In this document: in pieces, positions 1-5,835 of the stretch
Layout: each line of letters starts with the position of its first letter
Position numbering within the stretch: position 1 is the first letter of the stretch
Assembly (NCBI GenBank): GCA_002358835.1
Contig: DEPP01000110.1
Span: 11,674 to 17,566, forward strand
Origin: Bacteroidales bacterium UBA3389
GTDB lineage: Bacteria; Bacteroidota; Bacteroidia; Bacteroidales; P3
Reading direction: 5' to 3'
DNA length: 5,893 nt
Made by a program: the position numbers and the translations under genes
Notes under the pieces: generated by a model
What the model was told of the DNA's origin: nothing
The model's input: the letters and a program-made list of their open reading frames with translations, nothing else
Database searches by the model: none

Positions 1-664
1 CTGCCGCAACCTCAAATCCGATAAGCCCCTTTGCACACATAACTAAAGTAATCGCCATCATTGCTGAAGAAGATTGAACCACAACAGTAAGAATCGTTCC
101 TATCAAAACAAACAACAGAATCGAAAGATAGCCATATCCGGACAAAGATGCAATAAATTCAAGTACGCCTGAGTATTGTGGAAGTGTAAAATCAGGAACT
201 CCACCCTTCAATGCTTCCAGTCCCATAAACAAAAGAGCGAATCCAATTAAAAATTCGCCGACAGATTTTCTTTTCTCAATAAACAGAAACGGTGCCGCAA
301 TCGCAATTGCAGGGTAAACAAGCATGTTTATATTAAATTCGAAACCAAGCAACGAAATAATCCAAGCCGTAACCGTTGTTCCGATATTTGCACCCATTAT
401 AACGGCAATCGCACCCGAAAGTTTCAACAAGCCCGCATTAACAAAGCTGACAACCATTACCGTTGTGGCAGAAGAGGATTGAATAAGCGTAGTGATACCT
501 GCCCCTGTCAAAACTCCACTAAAACGATTCGATGTCATTTTTGAAAGAACCGCCCTCATCTTATCGCCCGCCAACTTTTGCAACGAATCACTCATCAGTT
601 TCATTCCAAAAAGGAACAAGCCTAAAGCTCCTACAAAATTCAATACATCAAGTAATGTCTCCAT
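1..664 (-). CDS. Na+/phosphate cotransporter family protein (NptA/YjbB type), N-terminal part, cut by window edge
   Basis: Translating the minus strand from the ATG at 664-662 gives 221 open codons that run off the left edge, so only the N-terminal part is visible. The protein is strongly hydrophobic with several membrane segments. It carries the duplicated family hallmark: a first QSSSATT at residues 62-68 followed by GANIGTT at 91-97, and a second QSSSA at 197-201. These paired QSSS motifs are typical of the Na_Pi_cotrans repeat, in which the two inverted halves form the Na+/substrate site in the inner membrane. Bacterial relatives usually end in a cytoplasmic PhoU-like domain, which would lie outside the window. 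The start is well fixed: an in-frame TGA at 673-671 lies two codons upstream, and the sequence reads as family from residue 1. It appears to have its own promoter. Phosphate as the substrate is inferred from the family; some homologues have other or unproven substrates. Confidence 0.93.
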   Translation of the reverse strand, partial: METLLDVLNFVGALGLFLFGMKLMSDSLQKLAGDKMRAVLSKMTSNRFSGVLTGAGITTLIQSSSATTVMVVSFVNAGLLKLSGAIAVIMGANIGTTVTAWIISLLGFEFNINMLVYPAIAIAAPFLFIEKRKSVGEFLIGFALLFMGLEALKGGVPDFTLPQYSGVLEFIASLSGYGYLSILLFVLIGTILTVVVQSSSAMMAITLVMCAKGLIGFEVAA

Positions 665-714
665 GTTTTTTCAAATAATCCTTTGATTAAAAAATTCTAC
701 TCCAATTTACTGAG

Positions 715-745
715 CAAAAATAATACTTTCTTCTTAAATCACAAT
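715..745 (-). promoter_or_regulatory. Candidate Bacteroidota-type promoter for the Na+/Pi cotransporter gene
   Basis: On the minus strand, ATTG (745-742) is followed after 19 bases by TATTTTTG (722-715). This fits the Bacteroidota housekeeping pattern of a -33 TTG/TTTG box and a -7 TAnnTTTG box. Transcription would start near 710, giving a leader of about 45 nt before the ATG at 664. The sequence just upstream of the ATG is A-rich with no Shine-Dalgarno motif at the usual spacing, as is normal in this phylum. The -7 box is A/T-simple and could arise by chance in this AT-rich DNA, so confidence is moderate. Confidence 0.55.
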
Positions 746-941
746 GTATATCGCAAAAAATATTTCAACACCTTTCAAACAAAATTCACAATTACTTGTT
801 TATGTCCATTTATATGTATAAATCGAGGAAATATCATTAAACAAGAAACGCCTCAATACTCTGTTACAACAAAGCAAATCACGTTTTCAAAACACAAAAA
901 CACAGCACTGATTTACAGAATCTTAGAACAAGGAAAACAAC

Positions 942-1004
942 TCTTTGTTTCAGAAAATTATTTCTTGATTTCAGTAAAACGAATCTTGATTTCAGTAAAT
1001 CAAA
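942..1004. repeat. Degenerate 21-bp tandem repeat, three clear copies
   Basis: Copies begin at 942, 963 and 984. The second and third share the identical 16-mer TCTTGATTTCAGTAAA (963-978 and 984-999), and the first matches it at 13 of 16 positions. A much weaker fourth copy at 921 keeps the same phase (about 9 of 16). The core TTTCAG recurs at 948, 969 and 990, exactly 21 bp apart, which is two turns of B-DNA. The last copy can also form a 7-bp stem TTGATTT/AAATCAA with loop CAGT (986-1003). The array could be a protein-binding array, a small slipped-strand duplication or a weak RNA hairpin; the sequence alone does not decide. Confidence 0.7.
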
Positions 1005-1061
1005 ACAAAGAAAGAATATAACGTTATAAACCAAAGGAATCGAAAGAAATGAATTTCAGGC

Positions 1062-2081
1062 TTATTTTTCGAAGTCGTCCTTTTTTAGGTCTTCAAATCT
1101 TTTCTTTCCTTTTAGTTTTGCATCAACAACAATGCTTTTATGATATACGCAATCGGGATAAGAAGCGACTGATTCTCCGCTTGATTGGTAATATTTTTTC
1201 ATTTCATTGAATGCTTTGTAGGCTTTTCTAACTGCAATTGCCTCTTTAGGTTTGGCTTGTAAAAGAAAGACAATAGCCGCAACAAAATCCAAAAATCTAC
1301 GCTTTTGCAAGACAGATTTCAATTCTTTCTTCGGAAGATTCTTATAAAGCAATAGGAGATTGTTTCTAAAATTTAGAAATGTCTTTCGTGCAGAGGTCTT
1401 GTTCAATGTACCGCCTCCGAGATGATAAACCTTTGATTGAGGAGTATAAACTATTTTATAACCTGCGTTTTTCAGTCTCCAACACAAATCGATTTCTTCC
1501 ATGTGAGCAAAAAATCTTTCATCCAACCCTCCAAATTTATGATACAAATCAGCCTTTATAAACAAAGCGGCTCCACTTGCCCAAAAAATTTCCCGTTCTC
1601 TTTCGAATTGTCCTTTGTCTTTCTCAATCTGTTCGAATATTCTGCCTGCACAAAACGGATAACCCAAAGAATCAATATATCCACCTGCTGCTCCTGCGTA
1701 TTCAAACTTATCCTGCTCGCAATAAGACAACAATTTGGGTTGACATGCTGCTATTTCGGAATTCTGTTTCAATAATTCCAACGGGCGTTTTGTCCATTCG
1801 GCAGTTACTTTCACATCAGAATTTAGCAGACAGTAATATTCGGCATCTACCATCTTCAAAGCACGATTGTAACCCCCTGTAAAACCATAGTTCTTATCAA
1901 GTTCTATTATACGGATTTGAGGAAAGTGTTCTCTGACATAGGCAACAGATTCATCACTTGAGCCATTGTCAGCAAATATAACCTCACTTCCGTCGGAGCA
2001 TTCAACAACCGACGGAAGGTAAGTGGGCAATAAATGTGCCGTATTGTAATTTAATATAACTATTGCTAGCTCTTGCTTCAC
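1062..2081 (-). CDS. Family 2 glycosyltransferase (rhamnosyltransferase/WbbL-like GT-A fold)
   Basis: This 339-residue protein probably transfers a sugar from a nucleotide-sugar donor to a surface glycan at the cytoplasmic face of the inner membrane. It shows the GT2 motifs in order: AIVILNYN (6-13, first beta strand), FADNGSSDES (36-45, donor-base binding), NYGFTGGYNRAL (64-75), LLNSD (85-89, the DXD-type metal site), WASGAALF (167-174) and HMEEIDLCWR (193-202, the region carrying the probable catalytic acid). No transmembrane segment is obvious. The C-terminal 80 residues are Lys-rich and unassigned. The start is GTG at 2081-2079: an in-frame TAA lies five codons upstream, and the next Met (residue 77) would remove the nucleotide-binding core. 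The GTG shares one base with the stop of the upstream GWxTD gene, so the two are very likely co-transcribed and translationally coupled. Donor and acceptor cannot be read from the sequence. Confidence 0.93.
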   Translation of the reverse strand: MKQELAIVILNYNTAHLLPTYLPSVVECSDGSEVIFADNGSSDESVAYVREHFPQIRIIELDKNYGFTGGYNRALKMVDAEYYCLLNSDVKVTAEWTKRPLELLKQNSEIAACQPKLLSYCEQDKFEYAGAAGGYIDSLGYPFCAGRIFEQIEKDKGQFEREREIFWASGAALFIKADLYHKFGGLDERFFAHMEEIDLCWRLKNAGYKIVYTPQSKVYHLGGGTLNKTSARKTFLNFRNNLLLLYKNLPKKELKSVLQKRRFLDFVAAIVFLLQAKPKEAIAVRKAYKAFNEMKKYYQSSGESVASYPDCVYHKSIVVDAKLKGKKRFEDLKKDDFEK

Positions 2082-2095
2082 TACTTGTGACCTTT
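2081..2095 (-). promoter_or_regulatory. TAG/GTG stop-start overlap with upstream AAAGG
   Basis: The upstream TAG (2083-2081) and downstream GTG (2081-2079) share the base at 2081, reading TAGTG. An AAAGG (2095-2091) lies 9 bases before the GTG, a good Shine-Dalgarno position. Such motifs are uncommon in Bacteroidota, so it may be chance; this one also lies inside codons of the upstream gene. The geometry suggests ribosomes terminate and reinitiate here. Confidence 0.6.
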
Positions 2096-3562
2096 ACGGA
2101 ACTGAACTCCTGCTTCACCCTCTATTCCCGGTCCTAGAGTGTAACGAGACAAAACATCCTCCCAATAGATTTCGTTTATCTCACCCTTAGCATTTGAATG
2201 TAGCAAAGTATATTCACTCATATCGTTTTGCTTTGCATAAAATACGAACATTCTATTGCTTTCCCCAAATGGTGTTTTGTCATATCTCCACATTTGATAA
2301 GGCAAATAGTTTACTCCATCGCCACTTCGTTTCTCCATTCCCGGAGTTGCTGCAATGTCATTCAAAGTTCTTTTCTTCATACCGCTTGATGCCTTAAATT
2401 TTTCATCGATTACATATGAAGGAGATCCATAAACAAGATACACTCTTCCCATATCGGTTAAGTAACCCGGTTTTATGTTTGTCGTATATGTACGATTGAC
2501 ATATTCAAGTCTTGTTCTATATTCCTGCCACGCAGTTTGAGGTGAGGTAGGATCTTCACTCCTCCAAAAATTATAAAGGAAGAACTGCTTAACTTCTTTT
2601 GTTGCGGTAGGTAAATCTTTTTTAATAAATTCCTTCACAGCTTCGCTTGCAATAGGTTCCAGAGTCTTGATATTCTCATCAAGTTGCTCGTCTGTCAAAC
2701 CAAGCACGAAAGCATTACGTGGAATATCCGAATTTATGTTTTGCTTTTTGTCGCTTTGTCTGTAAAAAGGCTCTCTTTTGTAAGCATGAAGTATATTCTT
2801 GGCATCACGAACCTCCAAAGTCAAATAGTAACTACCTTCGGGCAACTCAGTAATATCCAAAGCACCTATGTGAACGCTTACAGGCTTTGCCTTAACCCTT
2901 TCGGCACGAATAAAGTTCTCTACTTTGCGATTTGTAGATATATCCTCAATCGATGCAGTCAAAAGATAGAGACTGTCTAATGCAAAATATTTATCGGCAT
3001 TATAAACCTCAACATAATAATCCAATCTGTTCTTACTTTTTGGTAAAGCATCAAACGAATAAGGTATCATTTCATATCCGTGCTTCACATTCAAAGTTTT
3101 TGCATCGGATTTCTTAGGTTCGTTGATTATTTGCACATCTGAAAGAGCCAATTCTCCGACTTTGTAATCCACCTTTATCGCATCTTTGATTTCGACTGCG
3201 GCTTGCGAAGAATTCAAATCTCTAAAGCTCATATAGAGCAAGTAAACACCGTTTTGCAACTTTATTCTCTGAATATCAAGCATCTGATTTTGCTTTGAAG
3301 CCTCCTCTGCTTTGACTTCGAGTATTCTTTTATCGACATAAAACACGCTATCAGTCTTTTGAACATCGCAAATCAAGGTTGTAATTTCTACTTGCGAGCC
3401 TGCTGCAGTCGAAATCAAACTTTGCAAATCTATCGAAGTGTTTAAATCGACGTAATTTCCTTGTTCTGAAGAATAAGTTGTGAATGAATAAATAGCTCTC
3501 AACCCTTGAGCAGACAGCATCGCAGGAAGAAAACACATCAAAATCAATAATATCTTTCTCAT
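2081..3562 (-). CDS. Exported GWxTD-domain protein of unknown function
   Basis: From the ATG at 3562-3560 this is a 493-residue protein. Residues 1-18 form a classical signal peptide: basic RK at 2-3, a hydrophobic core, then LSA before Gln19. There is no lipobox cysteine, so a soluble periplasmic or secreted product is likely. Residues about 20-280 are beta-rich with no motif I recognise. The C-terminal part has the GWxTD-domain layout: FWRSEDPTSP (332-341), an R/E-rich helix with YVNRTY, then GYLTDMGRVYLVYGSP (366-381) and YQMWRYD (422-428). The defining Trp is Tyr here (GYLTD rather than GWxTD). The biochemical role of the family is unknown; proteins with it are mostly exported and found in Bacteroidota. 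It is the first gene of a unit with the overlapping glycosyltransferase. The frame stays open upstream, with ATGs at 3667 and 3658 and a TTG at 3679, but those starts would bury the signal peptide, so 3562 is preferred. Confidence 0.88.
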   Translation of the reverse strand: MRKILLILMCFLPAMLSAQGLRAIYSFTTYSSEQGNYVDLNTSIDLQSLISTAAGSQVEITTLICDVQKTDSVFYVDKRILEVKAEEASKQNQMLDIQRIKLQNGVYLLYMSFRDLNSSQAAVEIKDAIKVDYKVGELALSDVQIINEPKKSDAKTLNVKHGYEMIPYSFDALPKSKNRLDYYVEVYNADKYFALDSLYLLTASIEDISTNRKVENFIRAERVKAKPVSVHIGALDITELPEGSYYLTLEVRDAKNILHAYKREPFYRQSDKKQNINSDIPRNAFVLGLTDEQLDENIKTLEPIASEAVKEFIKKDLPTATKEVKQFFLYNFWRSEDPTSPQTAWQEYRTRLEYVNRTYTTNIKPGYLTDMGRVYLVYGSPSYVIDEKFKASSGMKKRTLNDIAATPGMEKRSGDGVNYLPYQMWRYDKTPFGESNRMFVFYAKQNDMSEYTLLHSNAKGEINEIYWEDVLSRYTLGPGIEGEAGVQFRKGHK

Positions 3563-3580
3563 ATAAAGTTTTATTTTTTT

Positions 3581-3653
3581 CTTTTCAAGAAACAATTTAG
3601 CGAAATCAAGAAAGAATCTGACGAAACAAAGAAACAATTTTCTCTTTTCAAGA
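3581..3653. repeat. Short direct repeats in the leader of the GWxTD gene
   Basis: Two short words recur in the presumed untranslated leader. AAGAAACAATTT occurs at 3587-3598 and 3629-3640 (42 bp apart), and CTTTTCAAGA at 3581-3590 and 3644-3653 (63 bp apart). Both distances are multiples of three, and the minus-strand frame upstream of the chosen start stays open across them. They may come from local duplication in low-complexity AT-rich DNA, or mark a translated N-terminal extension; I favour the former. Confidence 0.55.
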
Positions 3654-3721
3654 TTCATTCTTGCCATTTCAGCACTCAATCACTCGCTATTTAATAACGC
3701 AAACACTGAATTTTTAGTGTA

Positions 3722-3753
3722 CAAAGATAATTCATTATATCGAATCCACCAAA
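3722..3753 (-). promoter_or_regulatory. Consensus Bacteroidota promoter for the GWxTD-glycosyltransferase unit
   Basis: On the minus strand TTTG (3753-3750) is followed after 20 bases by TATCTTTG (3729-3722), a perfect match to TAnnTTTG with a full TTTG -33 box. It lies between the rpsA terminator and the GWxTD gene, where a new promoter is expected. Transcription should begin near 3717, giving an unusually long leader of about 155 nt if translation starts at 3562. Confidence 0.75.
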
Positions 3754-3782
3754 TAACAAGCGTTTTTTACATCTTTTCTACT

Positions 3783-3821
3783 AAAAACAACAAGCGTCCG
3801 TGTCATAAGACACAGACGCTT
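3783..3821 (-). terminator. Intrinsic terminator downstream of rpsA
   Basis: The two arms 3792-3804 and 3809-3821 form a 13-bp stem with a four-base loop. In the minus-strand RNA every position pairs, with one G-U wobble, and the stem is followed by GTTGTTTTT (3791-3783), a reasonable U tract. In the plus-strand RNA the same wobble position would be a C-A mismatch, and no matching U run follows. The element therefore fits termination of rpsA, whose stop codon is 32 bases upstream. Confidence 0.88.
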
Positions 3822-3853
3822 TGTCATTTATATGAATTAAGTTTTGAAGCAAA

Positions 3854-5635
3854 TTATTTGCTTTCGTTCTTATCCATTTCTTCTTTTAATGAAGCTAAAA
3901 CATCGATATCACCAAGCGTTGTTTTTTCCAAGCCTTCGTTTATCTTCTTTACAGCAGCAGCTTCCGGATTACCTTTCTTTTCTTCTTTTTTAGGTTCTTC
4001 TGGTTGCCATACACGAGTGTGAGAAACTACGATTTTCTTGTTCTCTTTTGAGAATTCGATAACCTTAAATTCCAATTTCTCGTCAGCTTTTGCTACGCTC
4101 TTGTCTTCTTTAACCAAGTGTGATTTTGGAGCGAAACCTTCAACTCCGTAAGGCAAAGATATAACAGCTCCACCCTTGTCATTAACGTTCATAACCGTAC
4201 CTTCGTGAACAGAATTCATTGTAAAGATACTTTCGAACACATCCCAAGGATTTTCTTCAAGTTGTTTGTGTCCCAAACTCAAACGACGGTTTTCTGCATC
4301 CACTTCAAGAACGATTACTTCCATTGCTTCACCAATCTTAGTGAACTCTGCAGGATGTTTAATCTTCTTGCTCCATGACAAATCTGAGATATGAATCAAA
4401 CCATCAACACCTTCTTCCAATTCAACAAAGATTCCGAAGTTTGTGAAGTTTCTAACAACTGCATTGTGTTTGCTTCCTACAGGATACTTATCAGCGATGT
4501 TTGCCCATGGATCAGGAATCAATTGTTTGATACCCAAAGACATCTTTCTTTCTTCTCTGTCCAAAGTCAATATAACTGCCTCTATTTCATCACCAATCTT
4601 TAAGAAGTCATGAGCAGTTCTTAGATGTTGACTCCAAGACATTTCAGTTACGTGAATCAAACCTTCAACTCCAGGTATTATTTCAACGAATGCACCGTAG
4701 TCAGCCAAAACAACAACTTTTCCTTTTACTCTGTCACCAACTTTCAACTCAGCATCAAGGCTGTCCCATGGATGTGGAGTCAATTGTTTCAAGCCCAAAG
4801 CAATTCTCTTCTTGCCTTCATCAAAGTCAAGTATAACAACTTTGATCTTTTCATCCAATTTAACGATTTCTTCTGGGTGTTGTATTCTTCCCCATGAAAG
4901 ATCGGTAATGTGAATCAAGCCATCAACACCTCCCAAATCAATGAATACTCCGTAAGAAGTGATGTTTTTAACAGTTCCTTCCAAAACTTGTCCTTTTTCC
5001 AACTTAGCAATGATTTCTGCTTTTTGAGCTTCAATCTCGTCTTCTATCAATGCCTTGTGAGAAACTACCACATTCTTATATTCGTTGTTGATTTTAACAA
5101 CTTTGAATTCCATAACCTTATCAACGAATACGTCATAATCTCTGATAGGTTTAACGTCTATTTGGCTTCCTGGCAAGAATGCCTCGATTCCAAATACATC
5201 AACAATCAAACCACCTTTGGTTCTGCTCTTAACATATCCGTTTATTATTTCTTGGCTTTCAAATGCCTGATTTACTCTTTCCCAAGATTTCAATATACGA
5301 GCATCTTTGTGAGATAGTTTTAGTTGTCCGCCTGCATCTTCTTTTTGAACAACGAAAACTTCTACTGTGTCTCCTACTTTCAAATCAGGGTTGTAACGGA
5401 ACTCATTCAAAGGAATAACTCCGTCTGATTTGAATCCTATGTTGACTATAACCTCACGGTTATCTTTTGCAACAACCACTCCTTCAACCACTTGTTGGTC
5501 TCCGACTTGGTTAAACGTTTTGTCATAAGCCTCAGACATTTTTTCTTTGTCTTCAGCCGCATAAACCATTTGCTCACTTGCCACTGCATCCCAATCAAAG
5601 TCAGCCAATGGTTGAACATTTTTAAGATCTCTCAT
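3854..5635 (-). CDS. rpsA: 30S ribosomal protein bS1, six S1 domains
   Basis: This 593-residue protein is the mRNA-binding ribosomal protein S1, which sits on the 30S platform and helps load and unfold mRNA. Six S1 (OB-fold) repeats are visible at about 47-111, 128-194, 215-283, 300-371, 387-457 and 473-540. Repeats 3-5 are the most alike. Each has a GLIH-[IV]-[TS]-[DE] core (239, 325, 412) and ends with LG-x-KQL-x3-PW (280, 367, 454), spaced exactly 87 residues apart. Repeats 1-2, which contact the ribosome in known S1 proteins, and repeat 6 are more divergent; repeat 6 reads GFAPKSHL in place of the GLIH core. After residue 545 comes a charged Lys/Glu tail ending in LGDIDVLASLKEEM. Length and domain number match bS1 of other Gram-negative bacteria. 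The ATG at 5635 is fixed by an in-frame TAA immediately before it. No Shine-Dalgarno sequence lies at normal spacing; the region before the ATG is A-rich. It appears monocistronic, with its own promoter, leader and terminator. Confidence 0.98.
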   Translation of the reverse strand: MRDLKNVQPLADFDWDAVASEQMVYAAEDKEKMSEAYDKTFNQVGDQQVVEGVVVAKDNREVIVNIGFKSDGVIPLNEFRYNPDLKVGDTVEVFVVQKEDAGGQLKLSHKDARILKSWERVNQAFESQEIINGYVKSRTKGGLIVDVFGIEAFLPGSQIDVKPIRDYDVFVDKVMEFKVVKINNEYKNVVVSHKALIEDEIEAQKAEIIAKLEKGQVLEGTVKNITSYGVFIDLGGVDGLIHITDLSWGRIQHPEEIVKLDEKIKVVILDFDEGKKRIALGLKQLTPHPWDSLDAELKVGDRVKGKVVVLADYGAFVEIIPGVEGLIHVTEMSWSQHLRTAHDFLKIGDEIEAVILTLDREERKMSLGIKQLIPDPWANIADKYPVGSKHNAVVRNFTNFGIFVELEEGVDGLIHISDLSWSKKIKHPAEFTKIGEAMEVIVLEVDAENRRLSLGHKQLEENPWDVFESIFTMNSVHEGTVMNVNDKGGAVISLPYGVEGFAPKSHLVKEDKSVAKADEKLEFKVIEFSKENKKIVVSHTRVWQPEEPKKEEKKGNPEAAAVKKINEGLEKTTLGDIDVLASLKEEMDKNESK

Positions 5636-5658
5636 TTAAGATTTTGTTTTTTGTGTTC

Positions 5659-5726
5659 CTTACCGAACGGTTAAACATAAATTAACTGAATTTCCGCACA
5701 CTTTCCTTTCACATGGTAAGATGTGA
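5659..5726 (-). promoter_or_regulatory. Candidate structured rpsA leader: hairpin with loop complementary to downstream GGUAAG
   Basis: In the rpsA leader, TCACAT (5726-5721) and ATGTGA (5714-5709) form a perfect 6-bp stem around the six-base loop CUUACC (5720-5715). The whole loop is complementary to GGUAAG at 5664-5659, about 50 nt downstream, with one further possible G-U pair. This would make a pseudoknot ending about 23 nt before the rpsA start codon. A competing short inverted repeat ACCG-TT-CGGT (5671-5662) overlaps the GGUAAG, so two alternative states are possible. S1 synthesis is known to be autoregulated through its leader in Escherichia coli; a similar role here is inference only. 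Confidence 0.4.
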
Positions 5727-5747
5727 CAAGTACGCAAAAATCGGGTG

Positions 5748-5778
5748 CAAAGGTACGTCTTTTTTTTGAATTGACAAT
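5748..5778 (-). promoter_or_regulatory. rpsA: Consensus Bacteroidota promoter for rpsA
   Basis: On the minus strand ATTG (5778-5775) is followed after 19 bases by TACCTTTG (5755-5748), a perfect TAnnTTTG box followed by C. Transcription would start around 5744, giving a leader of about 110 nt before the ATG at 5635. This is the least A/T-simple of the -7 boxes in the window, as expected for a strongly expressed ribosomal protein gene. Confidence 0.78.
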
Positions 5779-5804
5779 CAACGACTTTCGCAAAAATCAT
5801 TTTA

Positions 5805-5835
5805 CAAAAATAATGAATCGACTCAACAAACAAAA
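5805..5835 (-). promoter_or_regulatory. Possible second, upstream rpsA promoter
   Basis: TTTTG (5835-5831) and TATTTTTG (5812-5805) on the minus strand are separated by 18 bases, one short of the usual spacing. It lies about 57 bp upstream of the better rpsA promoter. It could be a tandem promoter or a chance match in AT-rich DNA. The bases from 5836 to the window end show no gene or other element I can support. Confidence 0.25.

Larger units (their letters stand above)
665..1061. other. 397-bp spacer between glycosyltransferase and Na+/Pi genes, no convincing gene
   Basis: This AT-rich stretch separates the glycosyltransferase stop from the downstream transporter start. It holds the candidate promoter at 715-745, a degenerate 21-bp tandem repeat at 942-1004, a perfect 12-bp palindrome TATAACGTTATA at 1017-1028 and a weaker inverted repeat (TTTATA-TG-TATAAA) at 809-822. 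I find no clear GC-rich terminator behind the glycosyltransferase gene. An open plus-strand frame at 683-1021 has a TTG start, no internal ATG, no recognisable domain and overlaps the promoter, so I do not call it a gene. Confidence 0.7.

Noticed and set aside
986..1003. 7-bp stem TTGATTT/AAATCAA as the glycosyltransferase terminator
   Set aside because: The stem is almost entirely A-T and no U run follows it directly in the minus-strand RNA; it also falls inside the tandem repeat, which explains part of it.
942..1004. Tandem repeat as a CRISPR array
   Set aside because: The units are 21 bp with no unique spacers between them, only three copies exist and no cas gene is present.
683..1021. 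Plus-strand open frame of 112 codons in the spacer
   Set aside because: It starts with TTG, contains no ATG, overlaps the start region and candidate promoter of the divergent-strand transporter gene, shows no domain and is Lys/Asn/Phe/Ile-rich like translated AT-rich noncoding DNA. Its length without a stop is mildly unusual, so conservation in relatives would be the deciding test.
3563..3679. Longer GWxTD protein (532 residues) starting at the TTG at 3679
   Set aside because: It would place 39 residues in front of a textbook signal peptide and uses TTG as start; the ATG at 3562 begins exactly at the signal peptide.
3854..5635. Several plus-strand open frames of 60-135 codons opposite rpsA, and others opposite the glycosyltransferase and GWxTD genes
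   Set aside because: They are antisense shadows of strongly supported genes, have no recognisable domains and have no supporting start signals.
5662..5671. Inverted repeat ACCG-AA-CGGT as a stable hairpin in the rpsA leader
   Set aside because: A two-base loop is too small, and opening one pair leaves only a 3-bp stem. It is kept only as a possible competitor of the proposed pseudoknot.
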